From: Candidatus Scotarchaeum otlingeri | Lineage (GTDB): Archaea > Thermoproteota > Nitrososphaeria > Geothermarchaeales > JDFR-13 | Assembly: GCA_002011075.2 (NCBI GenBank) | Contig: MTMA02000006.1 | Location: 268,860 to 332,859 of the forward strand | Direction: 5' to 3' | DNA: 64,000 bases | Translations under genes and position numbers: made by a program | Shown: one piece after another, positions 25,275 to 34,367 of the stretch | How positions within the stretch are numbered: the first letter of the stretch is position 1 | Layout of the letters: the number at the start of each line of letters is the position of its first letter | The notes under the pieces: generated by a model | The model's database searches: none | What the model was told of the DNA's origin: nothing | Seen by the model: the letters and a program-made list of their open reading frames with translations, nothing else

Positions 25275-26865
25275 TAGATTAATCGAAGCATTAGAACAGG
25301 TTATAATTGATTCGGTGGACAGAAGGCCCTTCGGTCTACTTCTTTATGGATCTCGCGTAGCAGGATATTCGAGAGAAGATAGCGATTATGATGTAATTTG
25401 TATTTTAGAGAACTTTGATAATAAGCTCCGATATTTGTATACAAGTAGTCAGGGCTATTATTTCTCGATATTATTGGTAGATAAATCAATTTTTGAGGAT
25501 GATGCATATACGGCAAAATATGGAGAATTTATTATAGGTAGATTATTATCTATTTTTATACCTGTTTATAATAGTAAGTATATCGAGGAAATTGAGATAA
25601 AATATAAAGAGCGGGTGATTGAAGAAGAGCTTGCTTTCTTATTTAAGAAGTATGGTCGGCTCATCCTCGATATGAAGATCCCCGTCAAATATGTTTTATT
25701 CTCACGATTAAATAAAAGAATAAAAGCCTATCCCCCCGTTAAATATAGCTATCTAAAAACATATTATGGCATAAATGGTTCCCGTAATTTAAAGTGGGCT
25801 GTGAATAGATTCATTAGGGCAGCGAAAAAACTAATGGATAAAAATTTACTAGAAGTAGACGATGAGAAATTCCGAGTAAAGCATATGCTTAAAGGCATAG
25901 AGATCGACACATATATACTGTGGCTAAGGAGTATAAAGGCTTATTTAACACACGGCAGGTCGGCCAAGGTATCCCCTAAAGTGGTTGGTGAAGAGGTTAA
26001 ATCAAAGATTATCAGAAGCATAGATACTCTTCGATCTCCTAAAGAACTGGATGAACCCGACATTTTATTAGAACTTAATAATTCATATTTTACTCCTAAG
26101 CGGCATACGGTAAGCGAGTTAATAAAAGTTATCTATGGCAAAGATAGTAAAATAAGGGGAACCATAAAACGTGGTTTGCTAAGCCCATTATATATAATCA
26201 AGGTAGATCGAGAAGACTTATCCAAAGCTATAGTAATAAAAGCCTTTAATATACTGTGGATATTCAAATGGCTAATGATACAACTGTGGCTTATTGATAT
26301 TAAGAGATTTACTTTGGACTCAAGGAACCGTTTAGTAAATGAATATCTTGGCTTAATCTGGCTAAGAAATAAATTAGGAGTAAACGCTCCAAAGCCATTA
26401 TTATTAGATTGGGGAAGCGGCAGGTTGGTTATGGAGTATATAGATGGGAAACCCTTATCCAGATATATAAATGAGGATTTGACTATATCGAAAAAATATT
26501 TTTATCAATATGGCCGTATACTAGCGGGTATACATAATCGCGGCTATACCCTTGGTGACACTAAGGTACAAAATATTCTCATAAGCAATGATGAAATATA
26601 TCTTATTGATATAGAACAATGGAGTACCAAACCTCACTATGCATGGGACATAAGTTTATTTATTTTTTATACATTAAAATTTAGATTTCGAGATGAGGGG
26701 CTTTCTGAACTGATTATGCGTTTTATAGATGGATATATAGATGGTGGAGGGAATCCTGAAAACATCAGGAAGGCGGTAAGCCTGAGACTTATCCGTGCCT
26801 TTATGCCACTAGTACCAATACATATTCTCTATAAGATTAGGAGGCTTGTAACTCAACAGTTTTAA
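25261..26865 (+). CDS. Nucleotidyltransferase fused to a Bud32/RIO-like protein kinase
   Basis: 534 aa. The N-terminus (about 15-60) has LLLYGSRVAGYSREDSDYDV, the Pol-beta type nucleotidyltransferase GSxxxG...D.D motif. A helical middle of about 180 residues follows, perhaps HEPN-like. The C-terminal third is an archaeal Ser/Thr kinase: IIKVD..KAIVIKAFN, LVMEYIDGKPLSRYI, then catalytic HNRGYTLGDTKVQNIL and metal-binding LIDIEQ in place of DFG. This layout resembles the archaeal COG2112 kinases. It could phosphorylate or nucleotidylate a protein or RNA; the substrate is unknown. The 3' end overlaps the convergent eS31 gene by 29 bp. Confidence 0.75.
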   Translation: MEIDNRLIEALEQVIIDSVDRRPFGLLLYGSRVAGYSREDSDYDVICILENFDNKLRYLYTSSQGYYFSILLVDKSIFEDDAYTAKYGEFIIGRLLSIFIPVYNSKYIEEIEIKYKERVIEEELAFLFKKYGRLILDMKIPVKYVLFSRLNKRIKAYPPVKYSYLKTYYGINGSRNLKWAVNRFIRAAKKLMDKNLLEVDDEKFRVKHMLKGIEIDTYILWLRSIKAYLTHGRSAKVSPKVVGEEVKSKIIRSIDTLRSPKELDEPDILLELNNSYFTPKRHTVSELIKVIYGKDSKIRGTIKRGLLSPLYIIKVDREDLSKAIVIKAFNILWIFKWLMIQLWLIDIKRFTLDSRNRLVNEYLGLIWLRNKLGVNAPKPLLLDWGSGRLVMEYIDGKPLSRYINEDLTISKKYFYQYGRILAGIHNRGYTLGDTKVQNILISNDEIYLIDIEQWSTKPHYAWDISLFIFYTLKFRFRDEGLSELIMRFIDGYIDGGGNPENIRKAVSLRLIRAFMPLVPIHILYKIRRLVTQQF

Positions 26866-27046
26866 ATTCCGTATATCCACATTTTCCACATGCATACCTA
26901 TCTCCATGGTCAGCCATATATGTACCTCTCCCACATCTAGGACAAAATCTCTTTGTTAATATTAACTCATTTCCCTCTAGCTTATAAAATGTCCATACCT
27001 TAGGGCTAGGCCTCTTCGCCTTTGGCTTCGGATTCTTCTTTGCCAA
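26837..27046 (-). CDS. rps27ae: 30S ribosomal protein eS31 (S27ae)
   Basis: 69 aa, zinc ribbon CPRCGRGTYMADHGDRYACGKCGYTEF with a basic N-terminus. No ubiquitin fusion, as usual in archaea. Starts at TTG 27046 inside eS24. Usually follows spt4 and dephospho-CoA kinase on the same strand; here it is inverted and separated by the two-gene module. Confidence 0.93.
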   Translation of the reverse strand: MAKKNPKPKAKRPSPKVWTFYKLEGNELILTKRFCPRCGRGTYMADHGDRYACGKCGYTEFKTVELQAS

Positions 27047-27320
27047 TTTCTATCACCTTTCTTCTATGCACCGCTTCTATTTGAGACCAATCTATACCAT
27101 CTGGATAATAATATATAAGTGCAGTTGATTTAGATGCACCAGTTAAAGTATCAATCTTAAGGAGGATACATTTAGAGGGATCTAGAGAAAGCCTTTCTTT
27201 TATATATTCAATAATTAATTCTCTCTTGGGCGTCGCTTCTCCACTATGGTCGAGCTCCAATACATACTCAACTCGATCCATATATGGATTCTTTTTTTCC
27301 GAGACTACTTTTATCTCCAT
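27006..27320 (-). CDS. rps24e: 30S ribosomal protein eS24
   Basis: 104 aa; recognised from KNPYMDRVEYVLELDHSGEATPKRELIIEYI and LTGASKSTALIYYYPD, with an acidic C-terminus. GTGAT precedes ATG 27320. First of a two-gene operon with eS31 (overlap 41 bp). Confidence 0.93.
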   Translation of the reverse strand: MEIKVVSEKKNPYMDRVEYVLELDHSGEATPKRELIIEYIKERLSLDPSKCILLKIDTLTGASKSTALIYYYPDGIDWSQIEAVHRRKVIEIGKEESEAKGEEA

Positions 27321-27484
27321 ATCACATCACTAGTGGATATAAGAGGAATTAGCTGAATATAAAAGTTATCTAAAAAAACACCAGAATACCCTTTATATTA
27401 ATGATTTTCCCCGTAAATATGAGGGTCATTACCTTAAGATATGAATGTTATGTTGGATGTAACTATAACAAAAGAACAAATTGT

Positions 27485-27503
27485 GCGAAAACCTTATATA
27501 AAG
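27485..27503 (+). promoter_or_regulatory. Strong promoter of the S-layer gene (BRE and TATA)
   Basis: GCGAAAAC (BRE-like) is directly followed by CTTATATAAAG, 45-55 bases before ATG 27548. A GGTGAG ribosome site lies at 27537-27542. This is the cleanest archaeal promoter in the window and suits a very highly expressed envelope protein. Confidence 0.7.
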
Positions 27504-27547
27504 AATAGGTACAATTCTAATATTGATTATTATATGGTGAGTAAAGA

Positions 27548-30391
27548 ATGAAAAAAGGATTAATTTTAATAGCGTTATTCTTGGCGTTCCTATTCGTACC
27601 ACTTATAAACACAGCGCCAGTAATGGCGATACATGATCCACCATTAGTATGGTTCTATCCACAGGCTGACACCGTTCCATCAGTAGCAAATCTATGGTTT
27701 AGGCATACAGGAGGCGACCTAATTACAGACATAGTAATTGCTGTTCCAAAGGACACAGCCGGTAATGCATTGTATCGTGTTACTTCAGTAACTGTTCACT
27801 GGTACGACAGCTCAGCTGGAGCTTGGCAAGCTACAGGATGGACAGCAGCATTATCAACTACTGATTCAAATGGAAACTGGCTTTACATTAACCTGTTCGC
27901 GATGGGAGCAGGAAATGAGTTAGATGTCGGTGATGTTTTAGAAGTTGACATCGCATTTGATACATTTTATGGTACCTTGGTCAATGGATATGCCATAACG
28001 AGTTGGTCTGTAACATCTACGGATGTCAATCTAGCGGCGCAAGCCAGAACAGCGAAACACATTGTGGATATCTCACCTCCATCTCTATCGGTAATAGGTC
28101 CGACTAACAATACATGTATTGAATCATTAGTAATAGATTTGGCTGTTGAGATTATTGATAATGTGCCAACCACTTTTGTACCGCCTTACAATGTGACAGA
28201 TGGTGTAGCACCAGGATGGTTAACAGTAGACTTCGGAGTTCCAGGCTTTTTAGATGGAGATAAGCCATACCTATTAGGATATATGCCAGAGTTAAGTAAT
28301 ATTACAGCAACTCTATACTTTGAGGTATGGGACTTCTTCTTCGGCTTTGTAGGAGCAGGAACTATGCAGCTGAACTGGACAGGCGGTAATACATTTGTCC
28401 CCATAGCTCCACTTGACGTATCAGGATTCGTAATGAGTGGAGAGGCATGGGTAGATATATGGATATATGCCGTTGATGGAACATTTGACTTACACGCTAA
28501 TAGGCCTCCTGCAGAGAGGGGTGCACCCGGACCTACATTCCTTGGAAACGAGACATATAATGTTAACATGATGTACCTTACATACTTCGTTGACGTATTT
28601 GCACATCCGATTACAGATGTAGAATTAAATGGAGTGCCCAGTCCATGGGTGGTTCCGTTTGCAACTAACCTCTATACACTAACTTGGGATTGGGATGGTT
28701 TGGCAGATCCGACCACAAACTACTGGATCGTAAATGTAAGCAAGGATGTACCTGGTAATGTTATTATAAGCGGAGTAACATATACAATGTCATTTGACTT
28801 TGACATAAGCTTCTTCGGCATAGGTACATATTTCATAGAGATATTCCTTGTAGATTGTGGACCTACAGAACACCTGATGTTTGGTCCGCAAAGCTTTGAC
28901 GTAACATATTATGTAATTGTTTTCCTTAACGGAACAAATAGCTATTGGGACTTCGGCCCAAGTTATTGGTTCAATGTAAAGCAACAAGGATATGTTAACG
29001 TTACAGTATGGGCGTTCGGAGCCTCGGCACTAGCGCCTGATCAAGCTATGAACTTAAGCGTTTTCTGGCAAAACGAGACACTAGATGAGGAGCCAATATT
29101 ATACAATGTATTCATGAGCGGCCCTGATATGGTCACAAGCTTCATCTCAGCATGGGAGTTCATGATTGATGTAACTGGTCATCTTGGTGATGTAATAGGC
29201 ATATATAATGTCACCGTCGTATGGTGGAACGTTACAGATGGCACGATCTTTGCTACCAATCTAGATGCTATATCGACATTCCTAACATTACCGGTTATTG
29301 ACCTTACCTTCTGGGCAGGAGACTCCGTATACTATTCAGACGAAATCGTAACGTTCTTTGCAAGTGTCTTTGAAGTCACAGGAGCACCTGTAGCCGGAGC
29401 CACAGTTGATGTACTTGTAACAGACCCAAGCTTATATCCAATAGCAGAAACCCTTGGATTCACAGGTGCCGACGGACTCATAGTCCCAGAGTTTGCAGGA
29501 GTAGTAGACTTTGGAGTACAAATAGGTTCCGATTGGACACCCGGCGTCTATACCGCTGATGCAACAGCGTCAGCAACATATCTACTAGGATATTTCCTAG
29601 GCGCACCAGTATATGTCACTGTATATGACTTCGACAGCTTATCGTTCACTGTCGATGTGCTAAGGAGGATAGACATACTTAATGCAATAGGAAGCCTAGG
29701 CGCGTCAATAGCTTCAGAATTCGCCTCACTAACAAGCCTAGTATCAGCAGGCTTCAGTACACTAGAGGCTGAGCTCTATGCTGTAAATGCTACTATGGTA
29801 TCATACTTTGAATTAATGGTAGAATTGTTCGCTGAGAAAGATGCTCATATAGCCAGTGTAGAAGCAAATATACTGGCTAATCTGTCAGCCCTCAATAGCA
29901 CAATGTTACAACACTTTGGCCTCCTACACTCACAGATAGCTGATCTCGAGGCTAATGTATTATCAGCCATAAGTGATGTTTCAGCACAAGTAGCATCATT
30001 ACACTCAGCTGTGCTGGCAGCAATCAGTGACCTATCTGACCAGTTGGCTTCATTCCAAGAAGCAGTATTGACAGCAATCGCTGATGCAACAGCATCATTA
30101 TCCGGAGAGATATCTGCCGGGTTCGCTTCATTAAGTAGCGACCTAGCAAGCGCCGTTACAGACCTATCCGGTACATTAGCCGACTTATCAGGACAGATAG
30201 GTGACGTACTATCGGCTGTATCATCTGTAGGACAAGGTGTAGATGACCTAGCAACAAGTCTATCAGAGTTCGCAAGTGACGTGAGAGCATCTTCACAAGA
30301 CCTAAGTACCTATGTATTGGCTGTAGCAGTACTATTGGTAATAGTGCTAATAATATCAGCAGTTACCTTAGCTAAAGTTTTTAAGGGATAA
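27548..30391 (+). CDS. S-layer-like secreted protein with coiled-coil stalk and membrane anchor
   Basis: 947 aa. A signal peptide of 27 residues (MKKGLILIALFLAFLFVP...PVMA) is followed by some 680 residues of beta-rich, Trp/Asn/Thr-rich sequence with many NxT/S glycosylation sites. Residues about 715-910 form Ala/Ser/Leu heptads repeating patterns like DLSxQLAS and AISD, a long coiled coil. The last 30 residues are one membrane helix ending AKVFKG. No cysteines stand out. This is an outer lattice fused to a stalk, roles split between SlaA and SlaB in Sulfolobales. Codon choice looks shifted from neighbours, as expected for high expression. Exact lattice function is inferred. Confidence 0.75.
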   Translation: MKKGLILIALFLAFLFVPLINTAPVMAIHDPPLVWFYPQADTVPSVANLWFRHTGGDLITDIVIAVPKDTAGNALYRVTSVTVHWYDSSAGAWQATGWTAALSTTDSNGNWLYINLFAMGAGNELDVGDVLEVDIAFDTFYGTLVNGYAITSWSVTSTDVNLAAQARTAKHIVDISPPSLSVIGPTNNTCIESLVIDLAVEIIDNVPTTFVPPYNVTDGVAPGWLTVDFGVPGFLDGDKPYLLGYMPELSNITATLYFEVWDFFFGFVGAGTMQLNWTGGNTFVPIAPLDVSGFVMSGEAWVDIWIYAVDGTFDLHANRPPAERGAPGPTFLGNETYNVNMMYLTYFVDVFAHPITDVELNGVPSPWVVPFATNLYTLTWDWDGLADPTTNYWIVNVSKDVPGNVIISGVTYTMSFDFDISFFGIGTYFIEIFLVDCGPTEHLMFGPQSFDVTYYVIVFLNGTNSYWDFGPSYWFNVKQQGYVNVTVWAFGASALAPDQAMNLSVFWQNETLDEEPILYNVFMSGPDMVTSFISAWEFMIDVTGHLGDVIGIYNVTVVWWNVTDGTIFATNLDAISTFLTLPVIDLTFWAGDSVYYSDEIVTFFASVFEVTGAPVAGATVDVLVTDPSLYPIAETLGFTGADGLIVPEFAGVVDFGVQIGSDWTPGVYTADATASATYLLGYFLGAPVYVTVYDFDSLSFTVDVLRRIDILNAIGSLGASIASEFASLTSLVSAGFSTLEAELYAVNATMVSYFELMVELFAEKDAHIASVEANILANLSALNSTMLQHFGLLHSQIADLEANVLSAISDVSAQVASLHSAVLAAISDLSDQLASFQEAVLTAIADATASLSGEISAGFASLSSDLASAVTDLSGTLADLSGQIGDVLSAVSSVGQGVDDLATSLSEFASDVRASSQDLSTYVLAVAVLLVIVLIISAVTLAKVFKG

Positions 30392-30416
30392 AAAATTCCC
30401 CCATTTTCTTTTTATT
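30392..30416 (+). terminator. T-rich terminator after S-layer gene
   Basis: Just past the stop the strand reads C5 then T4, C and T5 (CCCCCATTTTCTTTTTA). A T-run without a strong hairpin is the usual archaeal terminator form. Confidence 0.5.
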
Positions 30417-30466
30417 GCTGTTTTTCATAGAGAATAAATTAAATAATTCTATATTGGTTTTTTATT

Positions 30467-30676
30467 ATGATGAGCATAATTAAGCGTATAGGAGCGTATT
30501 TGCTGGTAATGGTAATTGGTTTCTTTACAGGTTCAGGAATATACTATGTTGTGGAACTAACTGATTATATACCATTGAATAAGTCTAATATATTTAATGT
30601 ACCTCTCGGCTTTTATTTTGGTATTGTGGGTATGATATCCTCTGTGATTATCGGATACTATTTAAGTAAAGAGTAG
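30467..30676 (+). CDS. Small two-helix membrane protein
   Basis: 69 aa with two hydrophobic segments (about 8-30 and 45-66) separated by a short Asn/Pro loop, ending YYLSKE. No family recognised. ATG 30467 or 30470 follows an AT-rich box near 30430-30455, likely leaderless or short-leader. It sits between the S-layer gene and the convergent TrmB gene, with stops touching. Confidence 0.5.
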   Translation: MMSIIKRIGAYLLVMVIGFFTGSGIYYVVELTDYIPLNKSNIFNVPLGFYFGIVGMISSVIIGYYLSKE

Positions 30677-31918
30677 TCACATATAATGCTTTATAAATAT
30701 ATATTTGTTTTCATCTTTGATGTGAATTATGGTTGTCATCTGTTCCTTTTTACCATTTCTACGTAGATGCTCAAGAACTAATAGTATCCATGGTGATGGG
30801 GGTATTGTATAGCCTTCTTCTATCTTTTTTTCTATGTCCATAGACCATGGCATTTCTATCATTAGCGTATTGTTTGCTTCTGAATAGCTTATTTCTATAT
30901 TATCATCTATTGAATGTATAAAGTATGATGCTAAGTTTATTAATGACATTATATCCATCTTATCGATTTCTAATATTGTGGATATCGCGTTATAGATAAG
31001 TTTCTCTACGTTTACCGAAGAGTCTCCTTTCATTCTCTCCATATATAGAAGGTGGATGAATCTATCTAGGAGATTCTCGTAAAATCTGCCTCTCTCTGTA
31101 GGGTAAACCATCAATCCATTTAGCTTAACATTTTCCAGTCCAATTATCTGATCGAGTTCCTCGAAATCGACGCTCTGGTTCTCAAGTTCAATCATAAGAT
31201 TACTGTAAAACTCGGCCATTTTTCTGTTTATAAAGTATATTGATGTAGTGTTCTCAAATATTATCTGTCCCTTTTCTCCATCACTTATCAATATACTTAT
31301 ATCCCACGGATTTATACCTAGGATATTGACTCTGCCTACATTTGTAAGTCTACCAAGAGAGTTGACTCTACTTTCATCATACCATGTATAAATATTTATC
31401 TCGACGCCTTTTTTTGAGAGTTTCTTCAACTTGTCATAGATAGGAGGATTGGCATATTTATCTATTTCGTCTACAGAAACAATCATATATAGTGATCTGC
31501 TGCTTCCCTCAATTATATCCATAAGTTTTTCCTCTAGGTCTCTTCCTAATTCCCAGAATTTTAGTTCTCTTTTATCGCTAAGCCTCATTCCTTCCAAAAA
31601 TATATCTTGAAGATGCTTAATCACTTTCTGAGCGTTTTCATATTTCCTTCGCTGTATCATTAAGGAACTTTTAAATACCTCTTCAGGGGGTTGAGGAGCA
31701 TACCTCTTAGGTTCTTTCTCTATTAACCTTACAATACCTGCGTTTTCCAAATTTTTCAAAATAAAATAGATTTTTTCTCTTGGTACTGAGCATCTTGTAG
31801 ATATTTCTCTAACTGTTGCTTCACCCAATTCGATAAGCACGCGATATACCTCTGCTTCATATCTCTGCAACCCTAAATCCATAAGCGCTTTCTCGACAAC
31901 CTCCTCCTCCATAAGCAT
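30677..31918 (-). CDS. TrmB-family transcriptional regulator
   Basis: 413 aa. The N-terminal winged helix (about 5-75) reads LGLQRYEAEVYRVLIELGEATVREISTRCSVPREKIYFILKNLENAGIV, typical of TrmB. A helical linker (80-115) and a PLD-like effector domain (about 120-240, MIVSVDEIDKY) follow, with a further helical C-terminus. TrmB proteins commonly sense sugars, but the sugar-binding residues cannot be judged here. It is transcribed divergently from the Cdv division genes, 121 bp apart, so it may control them. GGTGAT precedes ATG 31918. Confidence 0.85.
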   Translation of the reverse strand: MLMEEEVVEKALMDLGLQRYEAEVYRVLIELGEATVREISTRCSVPREKIYFILKNLENAGIVRLIEKEPKRYAPQPPEEVFKSSLMIQRRKYENAQKVIKHLQDIFLEGMRLSDKRELKFWELGRDLEEKLMDIIEGSSRSLYMIVSVDEIDKYANPPIYDKLKKLSKKGVEINIYTWYDESRVNSLGRLTNVGRVNILGINPWDISILISDGEKGQIIFENTTSIYFINRKMAEFYSNLMIELENQSVDFEELDQIIGLENVKLNGLMVYPTERGRFYENLLDRFIHLLYMERMKGDSSVNVEKLIYNAISTILEIDKMDIMSLINLASYFIHSIDDNIEISYSEANNTLMIEMPWSMDIEKKIEEGYTIPPSPWILLVLEHLRRNGKKEQMTTIIHIKDENKYIFIKHYM

Positions 31919-31952
31919 ATCACCTTAAAATAATGTATGTGACTGAAGCATA

Positions 31953-31967
31953 GTAACATGTCGTTAC
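31953..31967. promoter_or_regulatory. Inverted repeat GTAAC-N5-GTTAC between TrmB gene and cdv genes
   Basis: GTAACATGTCGTTAC is a perfect 5-bp dyad with 5-base spacer, about 10.5 bp between half-site centres, fitting one face of DNA. It lies in the 121-bp divergent promoter region, so it is a candidate TrmB operator. Support is positional only. Confidence 0.4.
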
Positions 31968-32039
31968 AAATATAATGTAATACCTCCTTAATTAAACATA
32001 TCTCTCGTAATATAATTGGTTTTCTCAAGAGGTGTAAAA

Positions 32040-32690
32040 ATGACTGATTTTAAGACAATGTGGTTAGGAAAGGATAAGGGAGTTTCTGATAAAATCAAGG
32101 AACACTTAGCACCTAAGAAACAATTAAGGACTAGAATCGAACAAGCGATCCGTGCATTAGAGCTTCAAAATAGAAAATTAGAGGTCGCACTTAGAAGTCT
32201 CAGAGAGAAAGATAAATATTATTATAGTAAAGTTCTGAATGCGATTAGGGCTCATGATAGAAGCAGAGCAGTGTTATATGCCAATGAATTGGCAGAGCTA
32301 AGAAAAGCTGTCAAATCAATTAGTACCGCTAAACTAGCCCTTGAGCAGATAGCTCTAAGGCTAAGTACTGTTAAGGACATAGGCGATGTAATGGTGGCTA
32401 TATCACCGGCAATGTCGGTCGTAAAAGGTGTACGTGACAATATAACCCACATACTTCCGCAGGCAGAAAACGAGTTATCAGAGATCCAAGATATACTGAC
32501 TAGAATACTTGTTGATGCTGGACAGATGGCCGGGGTAACAATAGACTTCAGGGCTGCAAATGATGAGGCAGAGAGGATACTGAAGGAGGCAGAGGCACAG
32601 GTAGAGCGCGAGATGAAGGAAAGACTGCCAGGTATCCCATCCTTCGAAGGACCAGTTGAATCCCCTAAAGAATCTGAATTTATGTTTTAG
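32040..32690 (+). CDS. ESCRT-III-like protein, CdvB1/B2 type (no winged helix)
   Basis: About 216 aa, basic helical Snf7 fold: LAPKKQLRTRIEQAIRALELQNRKLEVALRSLREKDKYYYSKVLNAI and ANELAELRKAVKSISTAKLALEQIALRLSTV. Then comes the acidic C-terminal helix region NDEAERILKEAEAQVEREM. The tail is Pro/Glu-rich and lacks the winged helix of CdvB. It is expected to polymerise at the division site. AGAGGTG is 5 bases before ATG 32040. It precedes cdvA by 12 bp, an addition to the standard cdvABC order. Confidence 0.9.
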   Translation: MTDFKTMWLGKDKGVSDKIKEHLAPKKQLRTRIEQAIRALELQNRKLEVALRSLREKDKYYYSKVLNAIRAHDRSRAVLYANELAELRKAVKSISTAKLALEQIALRLSTVKDIGDVMVAISPAMSVVKGVRDNITHILPQAENELSEIQDILTRILVDAGQMAGVTIDFRAANDEAERILKEAEAQVEREMKERLPGIPSFEGPVESPKESEFMF

Positions 32691-32702
32691 ATGGGTGATA
32701 AT

Positions 32703-33530
32703 ATGAACCACCCCCACTTTCCTTTTTCTAATTTGATAGGCAAAGAAGTAGTAGAACGATATGGAAGATTTAAGGGCAGAATAATTGGTTTAGATTTCAA
32801 TCCGCATGGAGAAGTAACTGGTATAGTATATGAAAACGGAGGAGTAATTTTATCTAAGAATTCAGATTCATTTAAAGTAAGGGATGGATATGTTGAGATA
32901 GGTCCGCCTTCAATTTTACGGGCCGAGGAGCTTATTGGCAAACTGGATATGCTCAAATTACAATTTGAAGCTGCATATAATATTAAGGTTAGTCAAGACT
33001 CTTATTCATACATATATGAATCTGTAATAAAAGAGCTTGATACAGCATATGAAGAATTAAAAATAAAAATCGAGGATCTAATTAAGGGGTTAGAAACCAG
33101 AAAATCTTCACTCGAAAATAAAAAGAAATGGTTATTCAGGCTATTCTTTAATATGAGTGTTGCAAAGAAGATTGGAGGGCTCGATGATAAACATTATTTA
33201 GAGGCATATGAAACTCTAGAGACAGAGCTCTTTAGAATTGATAGAGAAATAGAGGATGTAACCATATTTATTACAGAATTATCTCATAAACTCAAAGACA
33301 TCGAATTATACATGACGGAAAAAGAGTTCAGGCAAGAACCCGAAGCTTCTCCAATTGAACAGGAGCAAGAAAATATTATTCAGGAAAATAGGAATGATGA
33401 TTTTATTCCCTCTCTAAACTTCGAGTCTATTAATGTTGATATAGAAAATAAAGTGGGTGTTGAGGAGGGAAAAAGTAGTGTAGAGGAAGAGATTGGAGAT
33501 AAAGGTGTATACCAAGATTTCTGGGGGTGA
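32703..33530 (+). CDS. cdvA: Cell division protein CdvA
   Basis: About 275 aa. The N-terminal PRC-barrel-like domain (about 8-70: LIGKEVVERYGRFKGRIIGLDFNPHGEVTGIV) is followed by a coiled coil (about 75-210) and an acidic flexible tail ending GVYQDFWG. In Sulfolobus the CdvA C-terminal peptide recruits CdvB through its winged helix; the conserved-looking end here may do the same. ATG 32703 has GGTGAT close upstream; ATG 32691 is the alternative. Confidence 0.88.
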   Translation: MNHPHFPFSNLIGKEVVERYGRFKGRIIGLDFNPHGEVTGIVYENGGVILSKNSDSFKVRDGYVEIGPPSILRAEELIGKLDMLKLQFEAAYNIKVSQDSYSYIYESVIKELDTAYEELKIKIEDLIKGLETRKSSLENKKKWLFRLFFNMSVAKKIGGLDDKHYLEAYETLETELFRIDREIEDVTIFITELSHKLKDIELYMTEKEFRQEPEASPIEQEQENIIQENRNDDFIPSLNFESINVDIENKVGVEEGKSSVEEEIGDKGVYQDFWG

Positions 33531-33539
33531 CGCATTATA

Positions 33540-34352
33540 ATGATAAAAAAAAGTGATATATTTGATCTAAAGGCCTATAATGAATTAGTAAGAAGTGTCG
33601 AATACCACCGGACTAGAGTAAAGTACCTTAGAGACCAGATACAAGGGAAAATCAAGACCTTGGATTCAAAGAAAAACTTTCTAATCCGGAAGGGCGAAAA
33701 GCTGTCAGCTAAAAATTATGAACGGGAGATAAAATTGTTGACATTACTGAAGGAAGTATTATATAACTTTGAACTAGGACTTACAGCGGTTTTAGAGAGA
33801 TTAGATACAATAAGGATAATACTTCAGGCGCTAGATGGATTTAAACCGACGGCTAAAGCCATTAACGAAGCAATCAACGCTGCATACTATATCCCAGGCA
33901 ACTTCCAATCGTTACTAGAATCACTAGCGCAATCATATATAAACCTAATAGAGACGGTCAAGCCGCCGGAAGCTAAAGTCTATATAGACCTAGCGAATCC
34001 AGAAGCAGAGCATATTCTAACGCAGGTGGAGAAAGAAGTAGGTAAGATCGTGGTCGAACAATTTCCTCAAATCCCTCGGGATATACCTATCCTCTCCTCA
34101 CCCAATAAGAGGGTAGAGGAACTTATTTCGGCGTTAGCTACGGATGGAGGCATATCCACAGGCGCTCCATTTTATAAACAGAGTGTGGGTAAGAGGAACT
34201 TCGAAGATCAAGTTTATTATTATATGACATATATTAGCAAGGGTAAACTCGACGTATTTGGATGTGCAAGATATCTTGATACAGCTCCGCAAAGGGTGAT
34301 AGACGCCTTATATATCCTAGCAGAAGAAGGAAAAATAAAATTTAATAGTTAA
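33540..34352 (+). CDS. cdvB: ESCRT-III protein CdvB with winged helix
   Basis: 270 aa. Snf7-like helices (about 10-170) are followed by the Pro-rich stretch FPQIPRDIPILSSP (about 174-187), a likely MIM2 motif for the MIT domain of CdvC. A C-terminal winged helix (about 220-268) reads EDQVYYYMTYISKGKLDVFGCARYLDTAPQRVIDALYILAEEGKI. The two elements link CdvA and CdvC. GGGGGTGA precedes ATG 33540. Confidence 0.92.
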   Translation: MIKKSDIFDLKAYNELVRSVEYHRTRVKYLRDQIQGKIKTLDSKKNFLIRKGEKLSAKNYEREIKLLTLLKEVLYNFELGLTAVLERLDTIRIILQALDGFKPTAKAINEAINAAYYIPGNFQSLLESLAQSYINLIETVKPPEAKVYIDLANPEAEHILTQVEKEVGKIVVEQFPQIPRDIPILSSPNKRVEELISALATDGGISTGAPFYKQSVGKRNFEDQVYYYMTYISKGKLDVFGCARYLDTAPQRVIDALYILAEEGKIKFNS

Positions 34353-34367
34353 TACAGGGGGATCTTC

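Noticed and set aside
28186..28569. 127-codon antisense frame inside the S-layer gene
   Set aside because: Low-complexity composition mirrors the sense strand; no start signals or homology.
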